Part shown: piece after piece, positions 18,627 through 27,244 of the stretch
How positions within the stretch are numbered: position 1 is the stretch's first letter
How the letters are laid out: each line of letters begins with the position of its first letter
NCBI GenBank assembly: GCA_026391805.1
Contig: JAPLDJ010000005.1
Location: 1-64,000 of the forward strand
Origin: Bacteroidota bacterium
Lineage (GTDB): Bacteria; Bacteroidota; Bacteroidia; Bacteroidales; FEN-979
Direction: 5' to 3'
Length of the DNA: 64,000 nucleotides
The notes under the pieces: generated by a model
What the model was told of the DNA's origin: nothing
Databases searched by the model: none
The model's input: the letters and a program-made list of their open reading frames with translations, nothing else
Made by a program: the position numbers and the translations under genes

Positions 18627-21134
18627 ATGGGAAAGAAGACCAACCCGCTGAGGGCAAACACATTCAGGCAGGAAGCCCCGGAAGAACCGAAGGAAACAAC
18701 GGCTCCGAAAGAGACTGCGAAGCCTGAGAGACCTCCGCGAAGGAAAAAAACCGAGAAACCGGCAAAGCCAAAGAAAGAGAAGAGAGAGCGGAAACCGGTC
18801 GATGAAAGGTACCTCCGGGTCATTGGTCTTTTTTTCCTCCTGATCGCCCTTTACCTGCTCATCTCATTCACCTCCTATGTTCAGACCTGGAAGGTGGATT
18901 ATGAGTTTGCCAACAAGGTATTTTCCAATTTCTCGCTGAGCCATTTCCTCGAAAGCCAGACGCCCGAAAACTGGCTGGGAAAGGTCGGCGCGCTTACCGC
19001 CTATCTCTTTATTTCAGAATGGTTTGGCGTTGCCTCATTCCTGTTCATCCTGATCCTTTTCATTGCCGGGATGAAGTTCTTCCTGAAGATCTCCCTTCTC
19101 CCGCTTGTAAAAACACTGAAATATTCTTTCTTTGGGATCGTATGGACACCTGTTGCGCTGAGTGTGATCTTTCCTGAGGAAGACATTCTCTTCGGCGTTT
19201 ACGGGTTCGAAATAAACAGGATCCTGGCTGATTTTCTCGGCTATTCAGGAATGATCCTGCTGCTGGCCTTTATCCTGCTCAGTTTCCTCATCATCGCATT
19301 CAATGTTCCTTTCCGGTGGATGAAAAAGAAGGAAACCGCCATCACCGAAGAGCAGCCGGGAACGGTTCTTGAGGAACCGGCCGATGAAAAGGCAGAAACT
19401 GCTGCTGAGGAGGAAAAACCTTCCGGAAATAAGATGATCGAAGAACTGGTCAGCCTGGAGGAAGAGCCCCTGATCTCTGAACTGCAGGTGGATGAGAAAC
19501 CTGAACCCGAAGTCACACCGGTCAGCGCAGGAAGTAATATCGAACTGCAGATCGAAAACCCGGTGGAAGAGGCTGTTTCGGATACCGGCCAGGATGGAGG
19601 GAAGGTACATCTTGGACTCGACACCAAATATGATCCTACACTTGACCTGCCCGGTTACAAGTTCCCTCACCTCGACCTTCTCAGGGAATACGGCAGCGAT
19701 GAGATCAGTATCAACAAGGAAGAGCTTGAAGCCAACAAGAACCGCATCGTTCAAACCCTGAACAACTATTCGATCAAGATCGACAAGATCAAGGCGACGA
19801 TCGGTCCGGCGGTGACGTTGTACGAGATCGTGCCCGAAGCCGGCGTCCGGATCTCCAAAATCAAGAACCTCGAAGATGACATTGCGCTGAGCCTTTCCGC
19901 GCTCGGGATCCGTATTATCGCGCCGATCCCGGGGAAGGGAACGATCGGGATCGAAGTCCCGAACAAGAACCCGGAGACGGTTTCGATGAGGTCGTTGCTG
20001 GCTTCTGAAAAGTTCAGGAATTCAACGTACGAATTACCGCTGGTACTGGGAAAGACCATCGCCAATGAAACGTTCATCGTCGACCTGGCAAAGATGCCGC
20101 ACATCCTTATGGCCGGCGCTACCGGGCAGGGAAAATCGGTAGGACTGAATACGATCATTACCTCCCTTCTTTACAAGAAACATCCTTCGCAGATCAAGTT
20201 CGTGATGGTCGATCCTAAAAAGGTCGAGCTTTCGCTCTTTTCCAAGATCGAGCGCCATTTCCTGGCAAAGCTGCCCGACTCTGAAGAGGCCATCATCACC
20301 GACACAAAAAAGGTGATCCGGACACTGAACTCGCTGAACATCGAGATGGATAACCGTTACGACCTGCTTCAGAACGCCCAGGTGAGGAACATCAAGGAAT
20401 ACAATGAAAAGTTCATTGCGCGTAAGCTGAACCCTGAAAACCATCACGCATTTCTCCCTTACCTGATCCTGGTGGTTGATGAGTTCGCGGACCTGATCAT
20501 GACCGCCGGAAGAGAGATTGAACACCCGCTCACACGGCTGGCACAGCTTGCCAGGGCCGTCGGAATCCACCTTGTCATTGCAACGCAGCGGCCTTCCGTC
20601 AATATCATCACAGGGACCATCAAGGCAAATTTCCCTGCCCGTATTGCATTCCGCGTCATCTCCAAGATCGACTCACGCACTATCCTTGATACCGGCGGCG
20701 CCGATCAGCTGGTTGGACGCGGCGATATGCTTCTGTCAACAGGAAGTGACCTGATCCGCCTGCAATGCGCCTTTGTTGATACCCCGGAGATCGAAACGCT
20801 CACCGATTACATCGGAAGCCAGCGGGGATTTCCGGATGCCTTCCACCTGCCGGAATTCAACGAAGATGAGCCGGAAGGAAGCAAGGAATTTGATCCCGAT
20901 TCAAGGGATGAACTCTTTACAGAAGCGGCGAGGCTGATCGTACAGAACCAGCAGGGTTCCACTTCGCTGATTCAACGTAAACTGAAGCTGGGTTACAACC
21001 GCGCCGGAAGGATCATCGACCAGCTTGAATCGGCTGGTATTGTCGGACCGTTCGAAGGCAGCAAGGCCCGGGAAGTGCGGTTCAGGGATCTGACCCAGCT
21101 TGAGATGCACCTAAAAACTATCGGAGAGGGATAA
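18627..21134 (+). CDS. ftsK: DNA translocase FtsK/SpoIIIE
   Basis: N-terminal TM helices; HILMAGATGQGKSVGLNTIITSLLYKKHPSQIKFVMVDPKKVELS, IATQRPSVNIITGTIKANFPARIAFRV, C-terminal gamma domain. Confidence 0.95.
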   Translation: MGKKTNPLRANTFRQEAPEEPKETTAPKETAKPERPPRRKKTEKPAKPKKEKRERKPVDERYLRVIGLFFLLIALYLLISFTSYVQTWKVDYEFANKVFSNFSLSHFLESQTPENWLGKVGALTAYLFISEWFGVASFLFILILFIAGMKFFLKISLLPLVKTLKYSFFGIVWTPVALSVIFPEEDILFGVYGFEINRILADFLGYSGMILLLAFILLSFLIIAFNVPFRWMKKKETAITEEQPGTVLEEPADEKAETAAEEEKPSGNKMIEELVSLEEEPLISELQVDEKPEPEVTPVSAGSNIELQIENPVEEAVSDTGQDGGKVHLGLDTKYDPTLDLPGYKFPHLDLLREYGSDEISINKEELEANKNRIVQTLNNYSIKIDKIKATIGPAVTLYEIVPEAGVRISKIKNLEDDIALSLSALGIRIIAPIPGKGTIGIEVPNKNPETVSMRSLLASEKFRNSTYELPLVLGKTIANETFIVDLAKMPHILMAGATGQGKSVGLNTIITSLLYKKHPSQIKFVMVDPKKVELSLFSKIERHFLAKLPDSEEAIITDTKKVIRTLNSLNIEMDNRYDLLQNAQVRNIKEYNEKFIARKLNPENHHAFLPYLILVVDEFADLIMTAGREIEHPLTRLAQLARAVGIHLVIATQRPSVNIITGTIKANFPARIAFRVISKIDSRTILDTGGADQLVGRGDMLLSTGSDLIRLQCAFVDTPEIETLTDYIGSQRGFPDAFHLPEFNEDEPEGSKEFDPDSRDELFTEAARLIVQNQQGSTSLIQRKLKLGYNRAGRIIDQLESAGIVGPFEGSKAREVRFRDLTQLEMHLKTIGEG

Positions 21135-21137
21135 AGA

Positions 21138-21179
21138 GCAGTCGGCAGTCGGCAGTCAGCAGTAGGCAGTCGGCAGTCA
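21138..21179. repeat. 7-bp array GCAGTCG x6
   Basis: GCAGTCG GCAGTCG GCAGTCA GCAGTAG GCAGTCG GCAGTCA, 3 nt after the ftsK stop. Confidence 0.95.
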
Positions 21180-21193
21180 GGTACAAGTAGTTT

Positions 21194-21214
21194 GTAATTC
21201 GTAATTCGTAATTT
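21194..21214. repeat. 7-bp array GTAATTC x3
   Basis: GTAATTC GTAATTC GTAATTT. Confidence 0.9.
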
Positions 21215-21237
21215 TTATTTTTTAATTGTTAAGTCCT

Positions 21238-21876
21238 ATGAAATATTTAATGTCGTTTTTGCTTGCACTGATTGTTGTTTCCGGATTTTCGCAGTCGAAA
21301 GACGCGAAAGCTGTTGCATTGCTGGATGAAGTAAGTGTAAAGACAAAATCCTACAAATCGATCCGTGCAGACTTTTCCTATACCATGGAGAACAAGCAGG
21401 CAAAGATCAATGAGGAGAAAACCGGAACCCTTATGCTTTCCGGTGATAAATACAAGCTTAAGACAGCCGGCCAGGAGGTGATCTGCGACGGAAAAACTAT
21501 CTGGACCTACATCAAGGAATCAAACGAAGTACAGGTCAATGAACTTGACAATAAGGATGAATCGCTTACCCCGTCAAAGTTGCTTAGTTCCTACAATGCG
21601 AACTATAAATCAAAGATCCTGAAAGACAAATCCCCCGCCGATCCCAACGAAACGACCATCGAGCTGATCCCGAACGTGATCAAGAATTTCAATAAGGCAG
21701 TGCTGGTCGTTGATAAAGTCAAGAAGCAGGTGAAGAGTTTCAGCCTTTATGACAAGAACGGGAATATATTCACGTACAAGATCACAAAATATCAGACCGA
21801 CCTTCCGGTAACCGCATCAGATTTCACCTTCGACAAGACGAAGTTTCCGGGAGTTGAAGTAATTGACATGCGCTGA
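21238..21876 (+). CDS. LolA-like outer-membrane lipoprotein carrier protein
   Basis: Signal peptide; FSYTMENKQAKINEEKTGTLMLSGDKYKLKTAGQEVICDGKTIWTYIKESNEVQVNE. Confidence 0.85.
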   Translation: MKYLMSFLLALIVVSGFSQSKDAKAVALLDEVSVKTKSYKSIRADFSYTMENKQAKINEEKTGTLMLSGDKYKLKTAGQEVICDGKTIWTYIKESNEVQVNELDNKDESLTPSKLLSSYNANYKSKILKDKSPADPNETTIELIPNVIKNFNKAVLVVDKVKKQVKSFSLYDKNGNIFTYKITKYQTDLPVTASDFTFDKTKFPGVEVIDMR

Positions 21877-21904
21877 GCGCCTAGCGCTAAGCGCTGAGCG
21901 CGTC
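21870..21904. repeat. 7-bp array GCGCTGA x5 containing the lolA-like stop
   Basis: GCGCTGA GCGCCTA GCGCTAA GCGCTGA GCGCGTC; CDS stop TGA at 21874-21876 is in unit 1. Confidence 0.95.
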
Positions 21905-21913
21905 AAGGGAGTT

Positions 21914-22708
21914 TTACTTCACCGATCTCCTGCACCACTCCAGCCAGTCACCCATTCCCTCGCCTGTAATTGCAGAAAGCTGAATGAACTCCAGTTCAGG
22001 GTTTACCGATTTTGCATTCTGAATGACCTTCTCCACATCAAAGATTACATACGGCAAAAGATCAGTTTTATTGATGATGCAGAGATGCGCCGACCGGAAC
22101 ATGGCGGGGTATTTCAGTGGCTTGTCATCGCCTTCGGTCACGCTGATGATCAGCACCCTCTTTGATTCACCGAGATCGAACATGGCGGGGCAGACAAGGT
22201 TTCCGACATTTTCAATGAATAAGATGGAATGTTCCGCCGTCGGAAGATCGGTCATGGCCCTGTTGACCATTCGCGCATCAAGATGGCATCCCATACCGGT
22301 GTTGATCTGAACGACCGGCACGCCGGTGGCCATGATCCGTTCTGCATCTAGGGAGGTCTGCTGGTCGCCCTCAATGGCCATCATCCTGAGCTCCGGTTTC
22401 AATGCAAGCATTGTTTTTTCGAGGATCGTGGTCTTGCCGGAGCCCGGCGAGCTGACCAGGTTCAGGCAGAAGATGTTCCTTCCTTCAAAGAAGCCGCGGT
22501 TCCGGGCCGCCATCAGGTTATTTTCATGAAGGACATCTTTGTTGACGTCGAGGATCTTCCTTCCGGAAGAGGCCGGTTCATGGGAATGGTCATGATCATG
22601 GTGATTATGTTTATGCTTATGATCGTGTTTATGTTTATGTTTATGTTCGTGATCATGATCGTGGGTATGATCATTTCCCGGTTCTCCGCATCCGCATGTT
22701 TCGCACAT
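21914..22708 (-). CDS. hypB: Hydrogenase nickel incorporation GTPase HypB with His-rich N-terminus
   Basis: CETCGCGEPG N-terminal motif, poly-His/Asp/Lys stretch, NLVSSPGSGKTTILEKT, AIEGDQQTSLDAERI, ENVGNLVCPAMFDLGE. Confidence 0.95.
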   Translation of the reverse strand: MCETCGCGEPGNDHTHDHDHEHKHKHKHDHKHKHNHHDHDHSHEPASSGRKILDVNKDVLHENNLMAARNRGFFEGRNIFCLNLVSSPGSGKTTILEKTMLALKPELRMMAIEGDQQTSLDAERIMATGVPVVQINTGMGCHLDARMVNRAMTDLPTAEHSILFIENVGNLVCPAMFDLGESKRVLIISVTEGDDKPLKYPAMFRSAHLCIINKTDLLPYVIFDVEKVIQNAKSVNPELEFIQLSAITGEGMGDWLEWCRRSVK

Positions 22709-22714
22709 ATCGTT

Positions 22715-22846
22715 ACAATAATGGAACCCCGATGGGGTTCTAGATTTATAATTGATTTTCCTGTTTACAATAATGGAATCCCTAAGGGATTCGACAATAT
22801 TACCATTTTACCATCTACAATAATGGAATCCTTACGGGTTTTTTCG
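22715..22846 (-). promoter_or_regulatory. Three tandem hairpin-CCATTATTGT elements upstream of hypB
   Basis: + strand: ACAATAATGGAACCCCgatGGGGTTC / ACAATAATGGAATCCCtaaGGGATTC / ACAATAATGGAATCCttacGGGTT, starts at 22715, 22767 and 22817. Confidence 0.75.
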
Positions 22847-22867
22847 TTTATCTATAATAACCACTCT

Positions 22868-23713
22868 TCATTCTTCATTCAGATGAAACCTGATCAGTCC
22901 TTCCATCGGAGATTTGAGGATCGTTGCGACGTTCAGCTTATATTCGGCCGCTGTTTCAAGAAGGATCTCCCTGTAATGCCATGCGATGGAACCAACAAAC
23001 CCGATGGGAAGTTTTTCATGACCGGGGTATTTACTGACCTGCTCTTCGAAGAAGGCACTAAACGAATTTTTCACCATTTCATGAAAGAAAGGGTGCGATT
23101 GGCGCGGAGCAATGAATTCACTGAATGACGCCAGGAAACGGTTGGGGAACGGGCGGTTGTACAAGGCATTCAGAATATCCTCCAGGCTGAAGTTGTATTC
23201 TTCATCAAACTCTTTCCTGATATCAGACGGAAGCCGGTTTTTCAGGTATTTCTCCATCAGGGTTTTACCGAGATTCGAACCGGCGCCTTCGTCGCCAAAA
23301 AGGTATCCGAGCGACGGAACCCTGCTATAGACCTCTTCTCCGTCATAATAACAGGCATTGCAGCCGGTTCCAAGGATACAGGCAATCCCCTCTTCACTGC
23401 CAAGCAGCGCACGCGCCGCTCCGAGGATGTCGTGGTACACAGAAACTACGGCTTTTCTGAAATAGAGCTGCATAGCCTCCCGCAGCATGCTGTTGTTGTT
23501 TTCGGTGGAACATCCCGCACCATAGAAATGGATCTCCCTGACGAAATCAACAGGGATATTTGGTACCAAATCGGCCAGGAGGATTGCCTCCACGGTTTCC
23601 GACGAGGTAAAATAGGGATTCAGTCCCGGTGTCTGGACCGTTGTCTTTTCCACCTGGTCTTCCAGTAAGGTCCAGGTTGTTTTGGTTGAGCCGCTGTCAG
23701 CTATCAGGAGCAT
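22868..23713 (-). CDS. BadF/BadG/BcrA/BcrD-type ATPase / N-acetylglucosamine kinase-like protein
   Basis: LLIADSGSTKTTWTLLE, ILGTGCNACYYDGEE, GYLFGDEGAGSNLGKTLMEKYL, GSIAWHYREIL. Confidence 0.88.
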   Translation of the reverse strand: MLLIADSGSTKTTWTLLEDQVEKTTVQTPGLNPYFTSSETVEAILLADLVPNIPVDFVREIHFYGAGCSTENNNSMLREAMQLYFRKAVVSVYHDILGAARALLGSEEGIACILGTGCNACYYDGEEVYSRVPSLGYLFGDEGAGSNLGKTLMEKYLKNRLPSDIRKEFDEEYNFSLEDILNALYNRPFPNRFLASFSEFIAPRQSHPFFHEMVKNSFSAFFEEQVSKYPGHEKLPIGFVGSIAWHYREILLETAAEYKLNVATILKSPMEGLIRFHLNEE

Positions 23714-23753
23714 GGTGAACTGGTGAATTGGTGAATTGGTGAACTAGTGAGTT
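23714..23753. repeat. 8-bp array GGTGAACT x5 immediately 5' of the kinase ATG
   Basis: GGTGAACT GGTGAATT GGTGAATT GGTGAACT AGTGAGTT. Confidence 0.95.
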
Positions 23754-23772
23754 ATTTTAAATAGCGAAAATA

Positions 23773-23815
23773 TTAACTTTATAAACTTTATGAACTTTAT
23801 GAACTTTACAAACTG
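23773..23815. repeat. 9-bp array TGAACTTTA containing the miaA stop
   Basis: TTAACTTTA TAAACTTTA TGAACTTTA TGAACTTTA CAAACTG; miaA stop (complement TTA) at 23806-23808. Confidence 0.95.
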
Positions 23816-24720
23816 ATTTCTTTACCAAAGTTAAGAATTTCATCAACCTTGTCAGGATGAAACCACCGGATTGCCGCATCCCGCCGAAGCCAGGTCATCT
23901 GCCGTTTTGCAAAGCGGCGGGAGTGGGTCTTGATGTTTTCGATGGCTGATTCCAGCGATATCATCCTGTCGAAATAAGGAAACAGCTCCATATAACCGAC
24001 CGTATTCAGGGCATTTAAGTTCCGGTATGGAAGAAGCTGCTCGGCTTCTGCCACAAGGCCGGCATTGACCATTTCATCAACACGTCTGTTGATCCGGTTA
24101 TAAAGTTCTTCGCGTTCCCGCGCTAATCCGATCTTGATGATCCTGAAATCACGTTCCTTCTGAACGTTCGTACGTAATGAGGAATAAGGCTTTCCTGTCG
24201 TGATGCAGACCTCCAGCGCCCGCAGCAGCCGTTTCGGGTTGGCCAGATCGGCCTGCTGGTAATAGTCAGGATCGAGGATTTTAAGCTTTGCCCGGAGGGT
24301 GCCGATGCCTTCGCTGGCATAAAGTATTTTCAATTCCTCACGGAGTGAATCGTCGGGATCGGGCAGATCGTCGATCCCGTGGCATACTGCATTGATGTAA
24401 AGCCCCGAACCGCCCGCCATGATCACACATTTATGCTTCTTAAACAGTTCCTCAAGCAGCTTAAGGACATCCGCCTCGAACCGTGAAACATTGTAATCAT
24501 CCTGAATGGAGAGTTGACCGATGAAGTGATGGGGAGCAGATTTCAGCTCTTCCTCTGAAGGTCGGGCCGTACCGATGCTCATTTCCCGGTAGAACTGGCG
24601 TGAATCGGCCGAAATAATTTCGGTTCCGAGCGATCGTGCCAGGTGAATTGTCAGTGAAGTTTTTCCGACGGCGGTCGGACCGGTTATTACAATGAGCGTG
24701 TTCCGCGGATCAGAAATCAT
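23806..24720 (-). CDS. miaA: tRNA dimethylallyltransferase
   Basis: VITGPTAVGKTSLTIHLARSLGTEIISADSRQFYREMSIGTARPS; ATG at 24720 chosen because the 73-aa extension in the track is antisense to the upstream gene. Confidence 0.93.
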   Translation of the reverse strand: MISDPRNTLIVITGPTAVGKTSLTIHLARSLGTEIISADSRQFYREMSIGTARPSEEELKSAPHHFIGQLSIQDDYNVSRFEADVLKLLEELFKKHKCVIMAGGSGLYINAVCHGIDDLPDPDDSLREELKILYASEGIGTLRAKLKILDPDYYQQADLANPKRLLRALEVCITTGKPYSSLRTNVQKERDFRIIKIGLAREREELYNRINRRVDEMVNAGLVAEAEQLLPYRNLNALNTVGYMELFPYFDRMISLESAIENIKTHSRRFAKRQMTWLRRDAAIRWFHPDKVDEILNFGKEISL

Positions 24721-25501
24721 CGGAATCACCTTCGTAATGGCGGGTTTTATTCTCGAGATCTTCCAGGTCCTCATATTCATCGAGGCTTTCCATGCGGTTC
24801 TCTTCGTCTTCCTCCCCCCCGGCGAACATCTCTTCCTCTTCAAGGCTAACACCTGCTGTTTTCTTTTCCGGAAGCTTAAGCGACCCCTCTTCCATAAATT
24901 CGTCGATGTGGTTTTCGATCTCAGCGATCTCGGTCTCATCCTCCAGCATCTCCGAGAAGATCGCAGGTTCGCGAGAGGTAATTGCAGGAGCGGGTATGCG
25001 CGGGACGGCTGGTTTCACAGAAGGTTTTTCATCAGCGGCGGCAACAGGCACCTGCGCCTTTTTTGGAAGGTGGCCTTTTGCGGCATAACAACGCGGCAAA
25101 ACGATATATTCTTCCGTTTTAATGATCTTGAACAGTTCAATGAAAAGGATGAACGAATCCTTGCCTGTGAACTCATAGATCATCCGCTGGTGAGGATCCT
25201 CGACGTAATTTTTCAACAGTGAATCCTTCATCAGGTGCGGGACATAGGTCTCGGTGATCACCTGGTCGAGGTCGTCATCGTATTTACGCACCAGCTTTTT
25301 CTGCAGCTTGAGGGAAATCTCTTTCTGTTTCTTGAATTTATTATCGGTGGTATAGAAAAAAGTATTCTCGCATTTCTCAAGGTTAGCATAAGATAGAACC
25401 GCCTCGTGGAAATCAAGAAAAGACTGTCCCGGCTGGATCTCTATATCGCGCAAAAAATCATCATGATCTTCACTCGTAAGCCTGAACCTGTATATAATCA
25501 T
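24710..25501 (-). CDS. pRiA4b ORF-3-like / IS1096-passenger-TnpR-like family protein
   Basis: MIIYRFRLTSEDHDDFLRDIEIQPGQSFLDFHEAVLSYANLEKCENTFFYTTDN; acidic C-terminal tail. Confidence 0.7.
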   Translation of the reverse strand: MIIYRFRLTSEDHDDFLRDIEIQPGQSFLDFHEAVLSYANLEKCENTFFYTTDNKFKKQKEISLKLQKKLVRKYDDDLDQVITETYVPHLMKDSLLKNYVEDPHQRMIYEFTGKDSFILFIELFKIIKTEEYIVLPRCYAAKGHLPKKAQVPVAAADEKPSVKPAVPRIPAPAITSREPAIFSEMLEDETEIAEIENHIDEFMEEGSLKLPEKKTAGVSLEEEEMFAGGEEDEENRMESLDEYEDLEDLENKTRHYEGDSDDF

Positions 25502-25579
25502 AACCGTATTCCTTTAAAGCTCCAAAAGTATAAAATTACACAAAAATTAAGGGTATGTTGTTGAAAAGATTAATAAATT

Positions 25580-26992
25580 TCAGGAGGTAATCGGGGTCAG
25601 GCCGATCTTTCGTCCCTCGGCAAGCATAAACCGGTAAGCCGCTTTATATTCATTGGGGATCACCCCTTCGAGGATGGCTTCCCGGATCGCCAGCTTGATA
25701 ATACCGACCTCTTTTGATGGCCCGATGCCGAAGGTTTTCATGATCACCTCTCCGCTGACGGGCGGTTCCCAGTTGCGCAGGCGGTCTTTTTCCTCGATCT
25801 CCTTCAATTTATTGCGGACGTCTTCGAAATTCTCAAGGAACTTTTTCACCTTGAGGGGATTTTTTGATGTGATGTCGGCTTCGCAAAGGAGCATAAGGTC
25901 GTCGATGTCGTCGCCTGCATCAAAGAGAAGCCTCCTGACTGCAGAATCGGTGACTTCGCCGGTGATGGCGATCGGCCGGAGGTGGAGCGACACCAGCTTC
26001 TCCACATATTTCATCTTCTCGTTCAGCGGAAGCCGCAGTTTCCGGAAGATGACCGGAACCATCTTTGCCCCGCGGAAATCATGGGCATGAAAGGTCCAGC
26101 CGGTACCGGGAACGAATTTCTTTGTGACCGGCTTGGCGATGTCATGAAGGATGGCTGACCACCTCAGCCAGAGGTTGTCTGTCTTCAGTGCCACATTGTC
26201 CAGTACTTCGAGGGTGTGGTTAAAATTATCCTTGTGGCCTTTCCCTTCGATGTTCTCCGTTCCCTTCAGTGCCATGAATTCGGGAAAGATGATCGGCAGC
26301 AGCCCGGCATCCGCAAGCATCCGGAGTCCGGAGGAAGGTTTATCGGTCTCAATGATGAGGTTGAGCTCATCGCTGATCCGCTCTGCGGAAACGATCGTGA
26401 TACGCTCTGCATTCCTGCAGATCGCTTCGAAGCATGCCGGGTCAATGTCAAATTCAAGCTGGCAGGAGAACCTGATCGCACGCATCATGCGGAGCGGATC
26501 GTCGGAAAATGTGATGTCCGGGTCCATCGGGGTACTGATAATTTTGTTGCGGAGGTCCGACATTCCGTTGAACGGGTCGACAAGCTCACCATAATGCTCC
26601 TTACCAAGGTCGAAGGCCATGGCATTGATGGTGAAATCGCGGCGGTTCTGGTCGTCCTCGAGGGAGCCATCTTCCACCACCGGCTTTCGGGAATCGTGGG
26701 AATAGGATTCCCTGCGCGCACCAACAAATTCAACCTTGACATCCCCATACTGGATCATCGCTGTGCCAAAGTTCTTAAAGTATTTTACCGGGACATCCTC
26801 TCCGATCATACCGGCCACCTTTTTCGCAAAGTCGATGCCGCTGCCCCTGACCACAATGTCGATGTCCTTCTTCATCTCCCTTCCCATCAGGCAATCCCTC
26901 ACGAACCCGCCGATGACGAAAGCCGGAACATTCATCTGTTCCGCTGCATCGGAGATTATCTGGAAAATAGGGTTGGATAGGAAAGGGTTCAT
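25580..26992 (-). CDS. cca: CCA tRNA nucleotidyltransferase / polyA polymerase family with HD domain
   Basis: VIGGFVRDCLMGREMKKDIDIV, RRDFTINAMAFDL, DPLRMMRAIRFSCQL, HDIAKPVTKKF. Confidence 0.92.
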   Translation of the reverse strand: MNPFLSNPIFQIISDAAEQMNVPAFVIGGFVRDCLMGREMKKDIDIVVRGSGIDFAKKVAGMIGEDVPVKYFKNFGTAMIQYGDVKVEFVGARRESYSHDSRKPVVEDGSLEDDQNRRDFTINAMAFDLGKEHYGELVDPFNGMSDLRNKIISTPMDPDITFSDDPLRMMRAIRFSCQLEFDIDPACFEAICRNAERITIVSAERISDELNLIIETDKPSSGLRMLADAGLLPIIFPEFMALKGTENIEGKGHKDNFNHTLEVLDNVALKTDNLWLRWSAILHDIAKPVTKKFVPGTGWTFHAHDFRGAKMVPVIFRKLRLPLNEKMKYVEKLVSLHLRPIAITGEVTDSAVRRLLFDAGDDIDDLMLLCEADITSKNPLKVKKFLENFEDVRNKLKEIEEKDRLRNWEPPVSGEVIMKTFGIGPSKEVGIIKLAIREAILEGVIPNEYKAAYRFMLAEGRKIGLTPITS

Positions 26993-27001
26993 TGTTCAGA
27001 T

Positions 27002-27111
27002 GCTGGATGCTGGATGCTGGATGTTTGGGTGTGGGTTTAGAGTGTTTGCAAACACTCATTCATGCTCATGCCCTTGCACAAACATCCAGCATCCAGTATC
27101 CAGTATCCGTT
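27002..27111. repeat. Inverted pair of 7-bp arrays (GCTGGAT x3 ... ATCCAGT x4) in the divergent cca/IDH intergenic region
   Basis: 27002-27027 vs 27079-27104: 26-bp arms, two C/T differences. Confidence 0.92.
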
Positions 27112-27168
27112 TAAAACTTCGTGCAAAAGTACACAAACGGCAGGAACGAAAGAAAAATGAAGTTGAGT

Positions 27169-27199
27169 TTTGCGGATTTGCGGGCGAATTGTATCTTTG
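27169..27199 (+). promoter_or_regulatory. Bacteroidota-type promoter of the isocitrate dehydrogenase operon
   Basis: TTTG (27169-27172) - 19 nt - TATCTTTG (27192-27199), matching -33 TTTG / -7 TAnnTTTG; start codon 27245. Confidence 0.65.
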
Positions 27200-27244
27200 A
27201 AGTCCATTTCGGAATATCATTTATAATACAAAATTCTTATACTT

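Noticed and set aside
22715-22846. Regularly spaced ~50-bp repeats that could suggest a small CRISPR
   Set aside because: Only three units, repeat parts vary in the stem with compensation, spacers are AT-rich and short, no cas genes; fits a hairpin element better.
22526-23128. 200-aa ORF rich in M/F/I/V (VMIMVIMFMLMIVFMFMF), looking like a membrane protein
   Set aside because: It is the antisense of the His-rich hypB N-terminus plus an intergenic region and the kinase 3' end; hypB coding evidence is strong.
23262-23290. ACCGAGATTCGAACCGGCGCC resembling a tRNA T-arm/3' end
   Set aside because: Lies within the kinase CDS (GDEGAGSNLGKT) and no acceptor, anticodon or D-arm pairing could be found.
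24721-24939. 73-aa N-terminal extension of miaA in the ORF track
   Set aside because: Extension is basic low-complexity sequence lying within the upstream same-strand gene in another frame; MiaA homology begins at the ATG at 24720.
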